The notes under the pieces are model-generated. The model saw nothing but the letters and a program-made list of their open reading frames with translations, was not told the origin of the DNA and searched no databases. This document shows, one piece after another, positions 27,228 through 37,982 of a stretch of 60,521 nt of DNA. Each line of letters begins with the position of its first letter. Within the stretch, counting starts at the first letter, position 1. The position numbers were made by a program, and so were the translations under genes. Origin of the DNA: Candidatus Eisenbacteria bacterium (GTDB lineage Bacteria > Eisenbacteria > RBG-16-71-46 > JACRLI01); the NCBI GenBank assembly GCA_016235265.1, contig JACRLI010000012.1, positions 1 through 60,521 of the forward strand, in the 5' to 3' direction.

Positions 27228-27826
27228 CAGAGCGGCGGCGTGTCCAGGACCTGGCCGGTGGCCGAGCCCTCCACGCAGGACAGGTAGGCGCGGGCCACTT
27301 CGGAAGCCGGGGTGCCCTTCGAGGGGTCCATCCCCATCGCCTTCAGCGTCTCCGCGACCCAGCCCGGGCTGACCACGTTGATGCGGATGCCCCGCGGCAG
27401 CTCCAGCGCGGCCGCGCGGGCGAAGCCTTCGAGGCCCGCGTTGGCCATGCTGATGGCCGCGCTTCCCTGCATCGGCCGGCGCGAGAGCACGCCGCTGGTG
27501 AGGGTGAACGAACCACCGTCGTTGACGAAGCCGGCTCCGCGGCGCACCAGGTTCACCTGGCCCATCAGCTTGTTGCCCAACCCCGCCAGGAAGTCCGCGT
27601 CCGTGAGGTCCGCCAGCGGGCCGAACGTGCCCAGGCCCGCGGCGCTCACGACCGCGTCCACCCTCCCGGCCGCCTGGTACATGCGGGTGATGGAACCCGG
27701 ATCATCCAGGTCCACCGCCAGCGCCGCCTTGCTGCGGCTCACCGCCACGACTTCGTGGCGGGGCCTGAGAGCCTCGACCACGGCGCCCCCGATCAGGCCC
27801 GTGGCGCCCACAACGAGAACTCGCAC
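27227..27826 (-). CDS. Atypical short-chain dehydrogenase/reductase lacking YxxxK
   Basis: 199 residues. The Rossmann start 'VLVVGATGLIGGAVVEAL' and 'VVSAAGLGTFGPLAD' (an NAG-like motif altered to SAAG) show an SDR fold. At the place of the catalytic Tyr-x-x-x-Lys stands 'ISMAN' in 'AAISMANAGLEGFARAAALE', so both Tyr and Lys are missing; the Ser of 'TLTSGVLS' is kept. This is the pattern of the Lin1944-like SDR subgroup, described as lacking typical active-site residues. Substrate unknown; it may bind nucleotide without catalysing classic SDR chemistry. It follows msrBA with a 49-base gap on the same strand. Confidence 0.85.
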   Translation of the reverse strand: MRVLVVGATGLIGGAVVEALRPRHEVVAVSRSKAALAVDLDDPGSITRMYQAAGRVDAVVSAAGLGTFGPLADLTDADFLAGLGNKLMGQVNLVRRGAGFVNDGGSFTLTSGVLSRRPMQGSAAISMANAGLEGFARAAALELPRGIRINVVSPGWVAETLKAMGMDPSKGTPASEVARAYLSCVEGSATGQVLDTPPL

Positions 27827-27875
27827 GGCTCGGCCTCCTCCTTGTTCCCGCGCGCGGCGTCTGCCGCCGCGCGCC

Positions 27876-28994
27876 TCAGTCCCGCACGAAGTGGCAGGTG
27901 TACCCGTCGGGGTGCTTCACCAGGTAGTCCTGGTGGGATTCCTCGGCCTTCCACCACGCCCCCGCGGGCACGATTTCGGTCACCAGCGGCTTCTTCCACT
28001 TCCCGCCAGCGTCCACCTCGCGCTTCACCCTCTCCGCGGTCTTCCGCTGCTCCTCGTCGTGGTAGAAGATGGCGCTGCGGTAGGAGCTGCCCACGTCGTT
28101 GCCCTGGCGGTTGAGCGTCGTGGGGTCGTGCATCCGGAAGAAGAAGCGCAGCAGCGCCTCGTAGCTGGTCTTCGACGGATCGAAGACGATCTCGACGGCC
28201 TCGGCGTGGCCCTCGTGGTGCCCGTAGGTGGCGTGGGCCACCTTGCCCCCGGTGTAGCCGACTTCGGTGCGGATCACGCCGGGCTGCGAGCGCAGCAGTT
28301 CCTGCATGCCCCAGAAACACCCGCCGGCCAGCGTCGCCACCTCCTCCTTCGCGGCCGCTGCGGCCTGCTTCGCACCGGAGGGAGCCTGCTTGGCACCGGA
28401 GGGAGTCTGCTTCACCCCCGTGGGGGCCTTCCCGAACAGCGCGAGATAGCTGCCGTAGCCCTCCTTCTCGAAGTCGTCCACCGGGACGAATCTCAGCGAG
28501 GCCGAGTTGATGCAGTAGCGCAGGCCCCCGCGGTCCCGGGGGCCGTCGTCGAAGACGTGGCCCAGGTGGGAGTCCGCGGTCTTCGAGCGCACCTCGGTGC
28601 GCATCATGCCGAAGGAAACGTCCCGCTTCTCCACGACCTCGTCGGCCGCCAGCGGCTCCGTGAAGCTGGGCCACCCGCTGCCGGAGTCGAACTTGTCCTT
28701 CGAGGAGAACAGCGGTTTCCCGCTCACGATGTCCACGTAGATCCCGTCCCGGTGCTCGTTCCAGAACTGGTTCTGGAAGGCCGGTTCGGTGCCGCACTCC
28801 TGGGTCACCTGGTACTGGGTGGGGGTGAGCTTCTTCCTGAGCTCCTCCCGGCTGGGCTTGTCTTCCTGGCTCACGCGGTTTCCGTCCTTCGCTGGGTTCG
28901 CCCGGGGCACGCCGCCGCGGGCCCCGGCAAGAGCCAGGCCCACGGCCGCCACGGACACGACGATCGCTGCGGTACCCCAAGTTCGGATGTTCAT
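27876..28994 (-). CDS. msrBA: Exported fused methionine sulfoxide reductase, MsrB-MsrA order
   Basis: 372 residues from the ATG ending at 28994. An N-terminal hydrophobic segment ([17 protein letters not shown]) puts it in the periplasm or anchors it there. Residues 50-172 are MsrB ('[13 protein letters not shown]', '[12 protein letters not shown]', catalytic Cys161 in '[11 protein letters not shown]', possible resolving Cys67). Residues 216-372 are MsrA (Cys226 in 'GGCFWGM', 'GYTGG', '[18 protein letters not shown]'). The linker at 192-210 holds repeats of (S/T)GxKQ. The two domains reduce the R and S forms of Met sulfoxide in proteins. Most fusions have MsrA first; the reverse order here is less common but known. 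Confidence 0.94.
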   Translation of the reverse strand: MNIRTWGTAAIVVSVAAVGLALAGARGGVPRANPAKDGNRVSQEDKPSREELRKKLTPTQYQVTQECGTEPAFQNQFWNEHRDGIYVDIVSGKPLFSSKDKFDSGSGWPSFTEPLAADEVVEKRDVSFGMMRTEVRSKTADSHLGHVFDDGPRDRGGLRYCINSASLRFVPVDDFEKEGYGSYLALFGKAPTGVKQTPSGAKQAPSGAKQAAAAAKEEVATLAGGCFWGMQELLRSQPGVIRTEVGYTGGKVAHATYGHHEGHAEAVEIVFDPSKTSYEALLRFFFRMHDPTTLNRQGNDVGSSYRSAIFYHDEEQRKTAERVKREVDAGGKWKKPLVTEIVPAGAWWKAEESHQDYLVKHPDGYTCHFVRD

Positions 28995-29100
28995 GTTCCC
29001 TGGTACCTCCCCCTCCACCTGTTGGATGCCCGGGGACGGGGTCGCAGCGCGGAATTTGCGTGAGAAAGAACATCGGAGGTCGAGAAATCGTTTTCAGACC

Positions 29101-30402
29101 CTACTTCCGGTACACCACGCCCCCCTTCATCACCCAGGTCACCCGCTCCAGCTCCGTTATGTCGTCCAGGGGATTGCCGCGCACCGCCACCAGGTCCGCG
29201 TACAGCCCCGGCGCCACGGCCCCCACCCGGTCCGACCACTCCAGCAGCTCGGCCGCGCGCGAGGTGGCCGACTGGATGGCCTGCATCGGGGTCAGCCCGT
29301 ACTGGACCATGTACTTGAACTGCTTCCCGTTCCAGCCGTGCGGGTACACCCCGGCATCGGTCCCGAAGGCGATCTTCACCCCCGCCAGCGCGGCCTTCTT
29401 GAAGTTCTCCCGCTGCAGGCGGCCCACCAGGCGCTCCTTGTCGAGCACCTTCTGCGGGAAGCCCAGGCGGCCGTACTCGGCCAGGATGTAGTCGTCGTTG
29501 TAGATGTCGGCGACCAGCCAGGTGCCGCGCTCCTTCATCATGCGGATGCCTTCGTCGTCCACGAGCGAGCCGTGCTCGATGGAGTGCACCCCGGCCCGGA
29601 CCGCGCGCTTGATGCCCTCGGTGCCGTGCGCGTGCGCCGCCACGCGGCGGCCCCACATGGCCGCCTCCTGCACCACCGCATCCATTTCCTCCTGGGAGTA
29701 CTGCGGCGCGCCCACGGCCTGTTCCTCGCTGGTCACGCCGGCGGTGGCCATCATCTTGATGAAGTCGGCTCCGTTCTTGACCTCGAAGCGGACCAGCTTG
29801 CGGATCTCGTCCACCCCGTCGGCGACGCCCTTGAACTTCTCGAAGCGGAGATACGGCGAGAAGCCCACCAGGTCGATGTGGCCGCCGGTGGAGCCCACGT
29901 CCAGGGTGGAGACCTGCATGCGCGGGCCGGCCACCATGCCCTTGTCGATCGCGTTGCGCAGCGCCACGTCCACGAACTCGGTGGCGCCCATGTCGCGCAC
30001 CGTGGTGAATCCGGCCTCCAGCGTGCGCCGCGCGTAGACGTGCGCCGAGACCGCCACGTCGATGGCGCTGCGGCGGAACTTGTCGGCGTAGTAGTCCTGC
30101 GGCTGGGAGGTCATGTGGGTGTGACAGTCGATGAGGCCGGGCAGGATCGTGGCCTCGCCCAGGTCGATCACCTCCGCGCCCTGCGGGATCGCCAGGCCCG
30201 GTCCCGCGGCCGTGATCCGGTCCCCGCGCACCAGGATCACGGCGTTGGCGATCGGCCGGGGGCTGCGGCCGTCGATCAGGCGGGCGGCGCGGATCGCCAG
30301 CACCCGCGCGGAATCCGGGGCCGGCGCGGGATCGGCGGCGATCGACGCCTCCGCCGACAGGGCCAGCATCGCGAGGCACAAGAGCATGGTGGCGCGCTTC
30401 AT
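29101..30402 (-). CDS. Exported amidohydrolase (imidazolonepropionase/prolidase-like)
   Basis: 433 residues from the ATG ending at 30402, with signal peptide 'MLLCLAMLALSAEASIA'. The metal-dependent TIM barrel has HxH in 'GLIDCHTHMTS', Lys in 'GADFIKMMATAG', His in 'VAAHAHGTEG', His in 'SIEHGSLVDD' and Asp in 'IAFGTDAGVYP'. This is the subgroup including Xaa-Pro and Xaa-Arg dipeptidases (Sgx9260-like) often exported in heterotrophs. Dipeptidase action is likely but the exact substrate is not visible. It follows the proline iminopeptidase gene by 20 bases, a probable operon with a shared role in proline-peptide breakdown. Confidence 0.9.
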   Translation of the reverse strand: MKRATMLLCLAMLALSAEASIAADPAPAPDSARVLAIRAARLIDGRSPRPIANAVILVRGDRITAAGPGLAIPQGAEVIDLGEATILPGLIDCHTHMTSQPQDYYADKFRRSAIDVAVSAHVYARRTLEAGFTTVRDMGATEFVDVALRNAIDKGMVAGPRMQVSTLDVGSTGGHIDLVGFSPYLRFEKFKGVADGVDEIRKLVRFEVKNGADFIKMMATAGVTSEEQAVGAPQYSQEEMDAVVQEAAMWGRRVAAHAHGTEGIKRAVRAGVHSIEHGSLVDDEGIRMMKERGTWLVADIYNDDYILAEYGRLGFPQKVLDKERLVGRLQRENFKKAALAGVKIAFGTDAGVYPHGWNGKQFKYMVQYGLTPMQAIQSATSRAAELLEWSDRVGAVAPGLYADLVAVRGNPLDDITELERVTWVMKGGVVYRK

Positions 30403-30422
30403 GGATGCTTCCTCCGGGTGGG

Positions 30423-31430
30423 CTACCGGGACTTCGGGTGCAGGAAACCGTCCACGGCCGCCCGGAATTGCACGGGCTGGTCCACGAACGTCATGTGGCC
30501 GCTCTCCGGCAGCACCACCAGCTTCGAGCCGGGAATCCGCGCGTGCATGTCCTGCGACAGCGACGGGGCGCACTCGTCGTGGTCGCCCACCGTGATGAGT
30601 GTGGGCACCTTGAGCGTGCCCAGGCGGCCGGCGTACTCCACGGACACCATGTTGCCGTCGATCACGAACTCGCCGTGCGAGCCCCACATCTCGCGGTACA
30701 CGTCCCAGGACATGATCCCGGAGGCCACCGGGTCGAAGTTGGGGTCCGGCCGCTTTCCGTAGAGATAGGGGAAGTAGCCTTCGCCCCAGGCGGCGGTCAT
30801 GTAGGCGCCGGTGTAGCGATTCTTCTCGAAGTCCTTGCCGCGCCCGTACAGCCCCGCCGCCTCCATGCTCTCGATCCGCAGCCGCAGCTCGGCTGGCATC
30901 CTGGCCTTGAGCTTCCGGAACACCTCGTTCATGGCCTTGGTGCTGTGCAGGGTGCTGCACAGCACCAGGTGATCCAGGTTGGACTGGTACTTCAGCGCGT
31001 ACGCCTGGGCCAGCACGCCGCCGAACGAGTGGCCCAGCAGGTTGATCTTCCCCCCGCCCAGGGCCACCCGCACGGCTTCCACGTCCTCCACCATGTTTTC
31101 CACGGTGTACTGCGTCGGGTCCTCGAGCTTCTCCGACTTCCCGCAGCCGCGCTCGTCCACGAACACCAGCCGGTTGGTGCGCGCCAGCGGCAGCAGATGC
31201 GGCAGGAAATAGTCGTGGGAGGCGCCGGGGCCGCCGTGGAGGATCACCAGGGGGTCGCCCTGGCCCACGGTCTTCACGTAGATCAGCACGCCGTGGGCGT
31301 CCACGAGCTGCTCCTGCACCGCGAAGATGCCGGGCGGCAGGTCCGTGCGGGTGGAGTTCGAACAGCCGGAGAACAGGGCGACCGCCGTGGCCAGGAGCAT
31401 CGCGGGGAGGACAGCGGGGACCGTCTTCAT
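30423..31430 (-). CDS. Proline iminopeptidase-like alpha/beta hydrolase lipoprotein
   Basis: 335 residues from the ATG ending at 31430. A lipoprotein signal ends in 'ALFSGCSN'. The alpha/beta hydrolase core shows the oxyanion 'HGGPGASHDYF', the nucleophile elbow 'GHSFGGV' and late 'GDHDECAP' (Asp) and 'PESGHMTF' (His), typical of peptidase family S33. It would remove N-terminal proline from peptides in the periplasm. Genes for the OmpA-like protein upstream (51-base gap) and amidohydrolase downstream (20-base gap) are likely cotranscribed. Confidence 0.9.
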   Translation of the reverse strand: MKTVPAVLPAMLLATAVALFSGCSNSTRTDLPPGIFAVQEQLVDAHGVLIYVKTVGQGDPLVILHGGPGASHDYFLPHLLPLARTNRLVFVDERGCGKSEKLEDPTQYTVENMVEDVEAVRVALGGGKINLLGHSFGGVLAQAYALKYQSNLDHLVLCSTLHSTKAMNEVFRKLKARMPAELRLRIESMEAAGLYGRGKDFEKNRYTGAYMTAAWGEGYFPYLYGKRPDPNFDPVASGIMSWDVYREMWGSHGEFVIDGNMVSVEYAGRLGTLKVPTLITVGDHDECAPSLSQDMHARIPGSKLVVLPESGHMTFVDQPVQFRAAVDGFLHPKSR

Positions 31431-31481
31431 TGGGATCCCTCCGATGGTGCGTGTCCCCGGCACCGCCGCCGGGGCCACGGT

Positions 31482-32711
31482 CTACAACTTGACCAGTTCC
31501 ACCCGCCGGTTGTTGGCTTTGCCTTCGGGCGTGACGTTCTTGTCGATGGGCTTGCCCTCGCCCCAGCCCTTGGTCTCGAGCCGGCCGGCGTCAACGCCCG
31601 AGTTCTCCACCAGGTAGGTCTTCACCGATTCCGCCCGCTTCTGCGAGAGGCCCAGGTTGGCCGCGTCCGCGCCGTCGCTGTCGGTGTGGCCCTCGATGGA
31701 CAGCCGGAGTTCCGCGCTTTCCGTGAGCAGCTTGCCGATGTCGGCCAGGGTCTTGTAGGACTCGCCCTTGATGACGGCCGAGCCCGAGGCGAAGAGAATC
31801 CCGTGGGTCACGATGCGCCCGGCCTCGTCGAGCTGCTCCTTGAGCGTCTTGCCGCCCTCGGCGTAGCGGACGTTTCCGAACAGCATCGGGTTGTTGCCCT
31901 CTTCCGTGTAGGGACTCTGGTACAGCCCGAAATGGGTGGGCAGGAACCCGTCGGTCGCCGGGATGTTGGCCACGCGCACGTTGTCCACATAGCACTTCAG
32001 GGTCGTGCTGGTGGCCATGATGCGCATGGCGTGCGGACCCGCGGCAAGCTCCGGTTCAAGGGTCTTCGAAGCGAGGTCCTTGTCCAGGATCCTGACGTTC
32101 GTCTGGCCGTTGTTCCCGAGCCGGAAGTATCCGATGGGATCGAGGCCCTTCCCGAACCAGGCGATGCAGAACCAGTGCCCGCGGAGACCCGGACCCTTGC
32201 TGTAGAAGTCCATTTCGAAGGTGTACTTCGGCGGAAGCGGGCCCTCGGCCACCTTGGGGAAGATCGTCCCCCGGTCCGTGCACAGGATCCACGGCCGGTC
32301 CCCTCCCTTCGCGACCTCGAACACCCCGTTCTGCAGCTTCCAGCGCGAAGGAAACTCGCCCATTTCCTCGCGGGACAGGTCGTCGTAGAAGATCACCTTG
32401 TCACCTGGAACGAAGTCGTACTTGGTGTACAGCGCCATTTCGGCCGGTGCGGCCGCGGCGCCGTCCGCGGATTCGCCCGATGACCCCTTCTTCGCGGACT
32501 TCCCGGAGTCCTGCGGGTCCTTCGCCTGGTCGTCGGAGGACTTCGTGTCCTTGCCGTCCAGGGTGTCGTCCACCTTCTTCTCCACCTTGTCGCTGGCCTT
32601 CTTCTTGAGCTTGTCCTTGAGGCCGCCGAATTGGGCCCGGGCGGGCCCGGAAGACACCCCGAGTGCGAATGCGATCACCGCGATGAGCAGCAGGCTGGCA
32701 CACCTACGCAT
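31482..32711 (-). CDS. OmpA-family protein with jelly-roll-like middle domain
   Basis: 409 residues. Signal peptide at 5-26 (LLLIAVIAFALGVSSGPARA). A Lys/Asp-rich spacer (about 30-85) precedes a beta-sandwich from about 95 to 280 ('DKVIFYDDLSREEMGEFPSR', 'PPKYTFEMDFYSKGPGLRGH', 'TTLKCYVDNVRVANIPA'), a type seen N-terminal to OmpA domains in Bacteroidota- and Gemmatimonadota-like genomes. Residues 300-409 are the OmpA peptidoglycan-binding domain ('HGILFASGSAVIKGESYKTL', 'SIEGHTDSDG', 'LSQKRAESVKTYLV', 'NRRVELVK'). It probably tethers the outer membrane to the wall. Sits between dNK and iminopeptidase genes. Confidence 0.9.
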   Translation of the reverse strand: MRRCASLLLIAVIAFALGVSSGPARAQFGGLKDKLKKKASDKVEKKVDDTLDGKDTKSSDDQAKDPQDSGKSAKKGSSGESADGAAAAPAEMALYTKYDFVPGDKVIFYDDLSREEMGEFPSRWKLQNGVFEVAKGGDRPWILCTDRGTIFPKVAEGPLPPKYTFEMDFYSKGPGLRGHWFCIAWFGKGLDPIGYFRLGNNGQTNVRILDKDLASKTLEPELAAGPHAMRIMATSTTLKCYVDNVRVANIPATDGFLPTHFGLYQSPYTEEGNNPMLFGNVRYAEGGKTLKEQLDEAGRIVTHGILFASGSAVIKGESYKTLADIGKLLTESAELRLSIEGHTDSDGADAANLGLSQKRAESVKTYLVENSGVDAGRLETKGWGEGKPIDKNVTPEGKANNRRVELVKL

Positions 32712-32777
32712 GGAATCCCTCCTTGAGATCTTCCTACATGAAGTCCGGGCATTGCGCCGCGGCCGGGCGCCGGGCGG

Positions 32778-33707
32778 TCAGGCCCGGAACTCCTTCGGCA
32801 CGAGCAGGGACTCGATACCCTCGTACACCGCGATCAGGTGACGCACGTTGGACACGAAGTCGATCCTGGACACGTCGATGACCAGCACCGGGCCGGTGTA
32901 CCAGCCGCTCTCGCGCAGCTTGGCCACGAACTCGTCGTAGCGGTGGTTCAGCGCCCGCACCAGGCGGGTCAGCCCCTCCGGGAGTTCGCCGCCGTTCGCC
33001 CGCTCCTCGTCCCGCCAGCGGTCGCGGATGTTGCGCAGCAGGGACTCCACCGGGCACTTGAGCAGCACCAGCAGTCCGGGGCGCACCAGCGCGCGGAACT
33101 CGCTCTCCAGCCGCGCGTCAATCACCTGGAGCGACTCCGACGTCAGGTAGGGCACGTCCATGTCGCGGTGCAGCACTTCGCAGAAGGCGTAGCGGTCGGC
33201 GAGCGGCGACCCGTCGATGCAGGTCGAGGACGACAGGTGGGGCACCGCCTGCAGCTGCATCTTGCGGAGGTCCAGGTAGGCGTGCTGGATGTCCAGCGCG
33301 GCGTGCTCGAGATTGCGCTTCGCGGCCAGCCATGCGGGGCTCCCGGCCGGCTCGCGCGCCTGGCAGGCGATGAACTCGTTGATGGCGCCGTAGTAGCGAC
33401 CCAGGGTGCGTTTGGCGGAGTCCTTGGCCGTGGCCAGGAGCGGGAACAGCGACGGGTTTTGCGCGACATAGTCCTCGAACCCCTCGTCGGGCAGCTCGAA
33501 GAGCGCGTTCATGCCGGTGCTATAGGCCAGCAGCTTCACCAGCGAGCTCTTGCCCGCACCGATGTTGCCCACGCACGCGATGAGGGTCTGGTGGCGTGCC
33601 AGGTAGGTGAGCAGGCGCCGTTCGACATCGGTGAGCCGGTTGGCGATCTGGTGACGCCGGATGGTCTCGTCTTCGCGGACTTCCAGGATGGTCCCGGCCT
33701 CGTGCAC
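32778..33707 (-). CDS. Deoxynucleoside-kinase-family protein, enlarged
   Basis: 309 residues against about 210-240 for usual bacterial dNKs. The start is GTG (33707) with GGAGG upstream. A 40-residue N-terminal helix precedes the P-loop 'GNIGAGKSS' (47-55). 'FELPDEGFEDYVAQNPSLFP' carries the sugar-binding Glu region, 'DGSPLADRYAFCEVLHRD' is the place of the usual ERS/DRY motif (here DGSPLADRY), and 'CPVESLLRNIRDRWRDEER' is the arginine-rich lid. It would phosphorylate deoxynucleosides with ATP in the cytoplasm. The extension and an insertion between 100 and 150 are unusual. Could instead be a relative with another phosphoacceptor. Confidence 0.8.
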   Translation of the reverse strand: MHEAGTILEVREDETIRRHQIANRLTDVERRLLTYLARHQTLIACVGNIGAGKSSLVKLLAYSTGMNALFELPDEGFEDYVAQNPSLFPLLATAKDSAKRTLGRYYGAINEFIACQAREPAGSPAWLAAKRNLEHAALDIQHAYLDLRKMQLQAVPHLSSSTCIDGSPLADRYAFCEVLHRDMDVPYLTSESLQVIDARLESEFRALVRPGLLVLLKCPVESLLRNIRDRWRDEERANGGELPEGLTRLVRALNHRYDEFVAKLRESGWYTGPVLVIDVSRIDFVSNVRHLIAVYEGIESLLVPKEFRA

Positions 33708-33844
33708 AGCCCCCTCCGCGCGTGGATCCCCAAATGGGCGGGAAAGGCTGCATCATAACATCCGGATGGGCCGGGGCAAGGGGCGGGTTCGGGGGGCCGC
33801 AGGCCGTGGGTCGCGATCCTCGGAGCGCGGCCTCCCGCCCCGCC

Positions 33845-34633
33845 CTACTTCCCCTGCCAGCGCGGCGCGCGCCTCTCGGCGAACGCCCGCAGCGCCTCCC
33901 GGCGGTCCTCCGTGCCGACGAGCGGCCGGTAGGCTTCGCGCTCGGCGGCGGCGCCCGCGTCCAGCAGCGGCGCGGAGATCCGGGCGAGCAGGCCCTTGGC
34001 TTCGCGCAGGGCGCGAGGCGCGTTGCCGGCCAGCGAGCGCACCAGCTGCTCGAAGCCGTCGCGGAACCCCCCGGACGGCAGCACGTAATCCACCACCCCG
34101 TCCGCAAGGGCCTCGCCGGCGGTGTGCTGTCGCGCTTCGAGCGCCCACCTGCGGGCCACGCCCATGGAGGCGCGCAGCGCCAGCCTCGGGATGCCGCCCG
34201 CCCCGGGGAGAATGCCCAGGCTCACTTCCGGGAATCCCAGCACGGCGCCGTCGGCCGCGGCGATCAGGTCCGCCGCCAGCGCCAGTTCCAATCCGCCGCC
34301 CAGCGCGGCCCCCTGCACGCCCGCGAGCAGCGGCTGCGGCAGGTCGCCCCACGCGCGCACCATGGCCTGAATGGCCCCGACCGCGGCCGGCACCTCCGCC
34401 TCGGGCATCGCCGCGCGCTCCTTCAGATCGGCTCCGGCGCTGAACACGCGCTGCCGCGAGGTCATGGCGACCAGCCACACGTCGGAACGGCCCGCCAGTT
34501 CCTGCGCCATCGCGCGCAGTTCGGCGATGAACCCGCGGTCGAGCGCGTTCACCGGCTGGCGGTTGAGCTCCACGCGCGCCACGTGATCCTCCACCCTGAG
34601 GACCACCTGCGCGCCGGCCGCGGGACCGCTCAT
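33845..34633 (-). CDS. paaF: Enoyl-CoA hydratase of the phenylacetate operon (PaaF-like)
   Basis: 262 residues, crotonase superfamily. The oxyanion strand 'RVFSAGADLKERA' and 'GVQGAALGGGLELALAADLI' with 'FPEVSLGILPGAGGIPRLAL' hold the two acidic residues of hydratases (Glu in 'GGGLELA' region and Glu of 'PEVSLG'). As last gene of the paa cluster it probably hydrates 2,3-dehydroadipyl-CoA, the PaaF step; that is inferred from position, since the motifs fit several acyl-CoA substrates. It begins 67 bases after the paaZ stop. Confidence 0.8.
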   Translation of the reverse strand: MSGPAAGAQVVLRVEDHVARVELNRQPVNALDRGFIAELRAMAQELAGRSDVWLVAMTSRQRVFSAGADLKERAAMPEAEVPAAVGAIQAMVRAWGDLPQPLLAGVQGAALGGGLELALAADLIAAADGAVLGFPEVSLGILPGAGGIPRLALRASMGVARRWALEARQHTAGEALADGVVDYVLPSGGFRDGFEQLVRSLAGNAPRALREAKGLLARISAPLLDAGAAAEREAYRPLVGTEDRREALRAFAERRAPRWQGK

Positions 34634-34700
34634 CTTGTTGCCGCCGCGGGCTCGCTCGTCCCGGCACCGTCACTCCGCCCGGTCCGGCCCCGCCGCCCGC

Positions 34701-36740
34701 TCATTCCGGCACCACGGCGGCAGGCCGCTTGCGCACCAGCGTCAGAAGCGTGTACACGGCCACCTCCTCGTCGGCCTGGTTGCGCACCACCACGTCCCAC
34801 TCCACCACCCCGTGATCCTCGCGCTCCTTGGGGCGGACCGCCTTGCAGGTGAGCCGCGCCTGGATGGTGTCGCCGGGGGCCACCGGCTTCGTGAAGCGCA
34901 GGCCCTCCAGCCCGTAGTTGGCCAGCACCGGGCCCGGCCCGGGGCGCACGAACAGCCCGGCCGCGGCGGACAGCACGAAGTAGCCGTGCGCCACGCGCTT
35001 GCCGAACAGGGAGTCCTTCGCCGCGCCGTCGTCCATGTGTGCGTAGAAGAAATCACCGCTCACGCCCGCGAAGTTCACGAGGTCCGCCTCGGTGACGGTG
35101 CGCCGGTGCGTGAGGAGCGAGTCGCCGACACGGAGATCCTCGAGGTGCTTCGCGAACGGATGCACCACGTCGTCGTGCGTCTCCCCGCCGCGCATGTACT
35201 CGTGGTACACGCCGCCCAGCGTCGTGGGCGAGCCCTGCAACGCGGTCCGCTGCATGTACTGCTGGATGCCGCGGATGCCGCCCAGTTCCTCGCCGCCGCC
35301 GGCACGGCCCGGGCCGCCGTGCACGAGGTGCGGCAGCGGCGAGCCGTGCCCCGTGGACTCCGCGGCGCAGCGCCGGTTCAGCAGGTGCAGGCGACCGTGG
35401 CTGGGCGCGATGCCCAGCACGATCTCGCGGGCCACCCGGTCGTCGTTGGTGACCACCGTGGACACCAGGCTGCCCCCGCCGCGCGTCACCAGGTCCACCA
35501 GGTCGTCGGTGTCGGAGTAGCCGAGCACCGAGGTGACCGGCCCGAAGGCCTCGACCTCGTGCACCGCCCGGTTCTCGCGCGGCCGCCGCGCGAGCATCAG
35601 CGCCGGGGTGAAGTATGCCCCTCCGGCCCGGCCGCCGTCGCGCGTCTCGGAGGCGACCGCCACGCGCTCGCAGCTGTGCTCCAGTTCGGCCACGCGCCCC
35701 ACCACCTCGTCGCGCTGTCCCACGCTCACCAGCGGGCCCATGTGCACGCCCCCGATCCCGGGGTCGCCGGTGACGATCCGTCCCAGCCGCTCCCGGAGTG
35801 CGCCGACCGCCTCGGTCACCAGCGCCGCGGGGACCAGGCACCTCCGGATCGCGGTGCAGCGCTGCCCGGACTTGATGGTCATCTCGCGCGCGATCTCCTC
35901 CACGAAGAGACCGAACTCCTCGTCGCCGGGCCGCACATCCGGCCCCAGGATGCAGCTGTTGAGCGAATCGGTCTCGGTGGTGAGGTGCACGCCGCGTGCC
36001 CGCACCGCGGGATCGTCCCGCAGCAGCGCGGCGGTGGAGGCCGAGCCGGTGAAGCTGATCGAGTCCCCGAATTCCAGGTGCGCGACGAGGGCCGCGGCGC
36101 CGCCGCCGATGAACTGGAACGTCCCGGGCGGCAGCAGGCCCGAGGCCACGATGTCCTCCGCCACGCGCTGCGCCACGTACGAGGTCACCGTGGCGGGCTT
36201 CACGATGGTCGGCACGCCCGCGATGAACGCGGGCGCGAGCTTCTCCAGCATGCCCCACACCGGAAAGTTGAAGGCATTCACCTGCACCGCCACGCCGCGC
36301 CGCGGCACGTACACGTGCCGCCCCACGAACGTCCCGCGCTTCGACAGCGCCTCCGCGGGCCCGTCCGTGAGCACGGTGTCGTTGGGCAGCTCCCGCCGCG
36401 CCTTGCTGGAGAAGGTGAACAGCGTTCCGAAGCCGCCGTCCACGTCCATCCACTTGTCCTGCTTCGTGGCGCCGGTGTGGCTGGAAACGCGGTAGTACTC
36501 CTCCTTGCGCGCGCCCAGGTAGGTGGCCAGGTCCTTGATGAGCAGCGCCCGCTGGTGGAACGTGAGCGCCCGCAGCGCGGCCGCCCCCGCCCCCCGGGCG
36601 TGGCGAACCATCGCGGCGGCGTCGAAGCCGCCGGAGCGGACCTCCGCCACCGGCTCGCCGGTGACCGCGCTGAGCAGCAGCGCCTGCGGGCCGCTCCCCA
36701 CCGCCCACTTCCCCGCCGAGTAGCTTCGAACCTCGATCAT
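34701..36740 (-). CDS. paaZ: PaaZ: bifunctional oxepin-CoA hydrolase / semialdehyde dehydrogenase
   Basis: 679 residues, matching PaaZ. Residues 1-520 are an aldehyde dehydrogenase ('[20 protein letters not shown]'-type region reads '[20 protein letters not shown]', '[11 protein letters not shown]', catalytic Cys in '[12 protein letters not shown]'). Residues 530-679 are the MaoC-like enoyl hydratase that opens the oxepin-CoA ring ('[20 protein letters not shown]', '[20 protein letters not shown]'). The enzyme makes 3-oxo-5,6-dehydrosuberyl-CoA in phenylacetate breakdown. SD GGAG before the ATG. Between paaJ and the paaF-like gene in the operon. Confidence 0.95.
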   Translation of the reverse strand: MIEVRSYSAGKWAVGSGPQALLLSAVTGEPVAEVRSGGFDAAAMVRHARGAGAAALRALTFHQRALLIKDLATYLGARKEEYYRVSSHTGATKQDKWMDVDGGFGTLFTFSSKARRELPNDTVLTDGPAEALSKRGTFVGRHVYVPRRGVAVQVNAFNFPVWGMLEKLAPAFIAGVPTIVKPATVTSYVAQRVAEDIVASGLLPPGTFQFIGGGAAALVAHLEFGDSISFTGSASTAALLRDDPAVRARGVHLTTETDSLNSCILGPDVRPGDEEFGLFVEEIAREMTIKSGQRCTAIRRCLVPAALVTEAVGALRERLGRIVTGDPGIGGVHMGPLVSVGQRDEVVGRVAELEHSCERVAVASETRDGGRAGGAYFTPALMLARRPRENRAVHEVEAFGPVTSVLGYSDTDDLVDLVTRGGGSLVSTVVTNDDRVAREIVLGIAPSHGRLHLLNRRCAAESTGHGSPLPHLVHGGPGRAGGGEELGGIRGIQQYMQRTALQGSPTTLGGVYHEYMRGGETHDDVVHPFAKHLEDLRVGDSLLTHRRTVTEADLVNFAGVSGDFFYAHMDDGAAKDSLFGKRVAHGYFVLSAAAGLFVRPGPGPVLANYGLEGLRFTKPVAPGDTIQARLTCKAVRPKEREDHGVVEWDVVVRNQADEEVAVYTLLTLVRKRPAAVVPE

Positions 36741-36779
36741 CGTGTCTCCAGGTGGTTCCGGGCCGTCGGACGCCGACCC

Positions 36780-37978
<1,199 letters not shown>

Positions 37979-37982
<4 letters not shown>

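Noticed and set aside
29101..30960. Extended amidohydrolase frame with about 186 extra N-terminal residues
   Set aside because: The extra part overlaps the iminopeptidase gene out of frame; the true start at 30402 opens a signal peptide.
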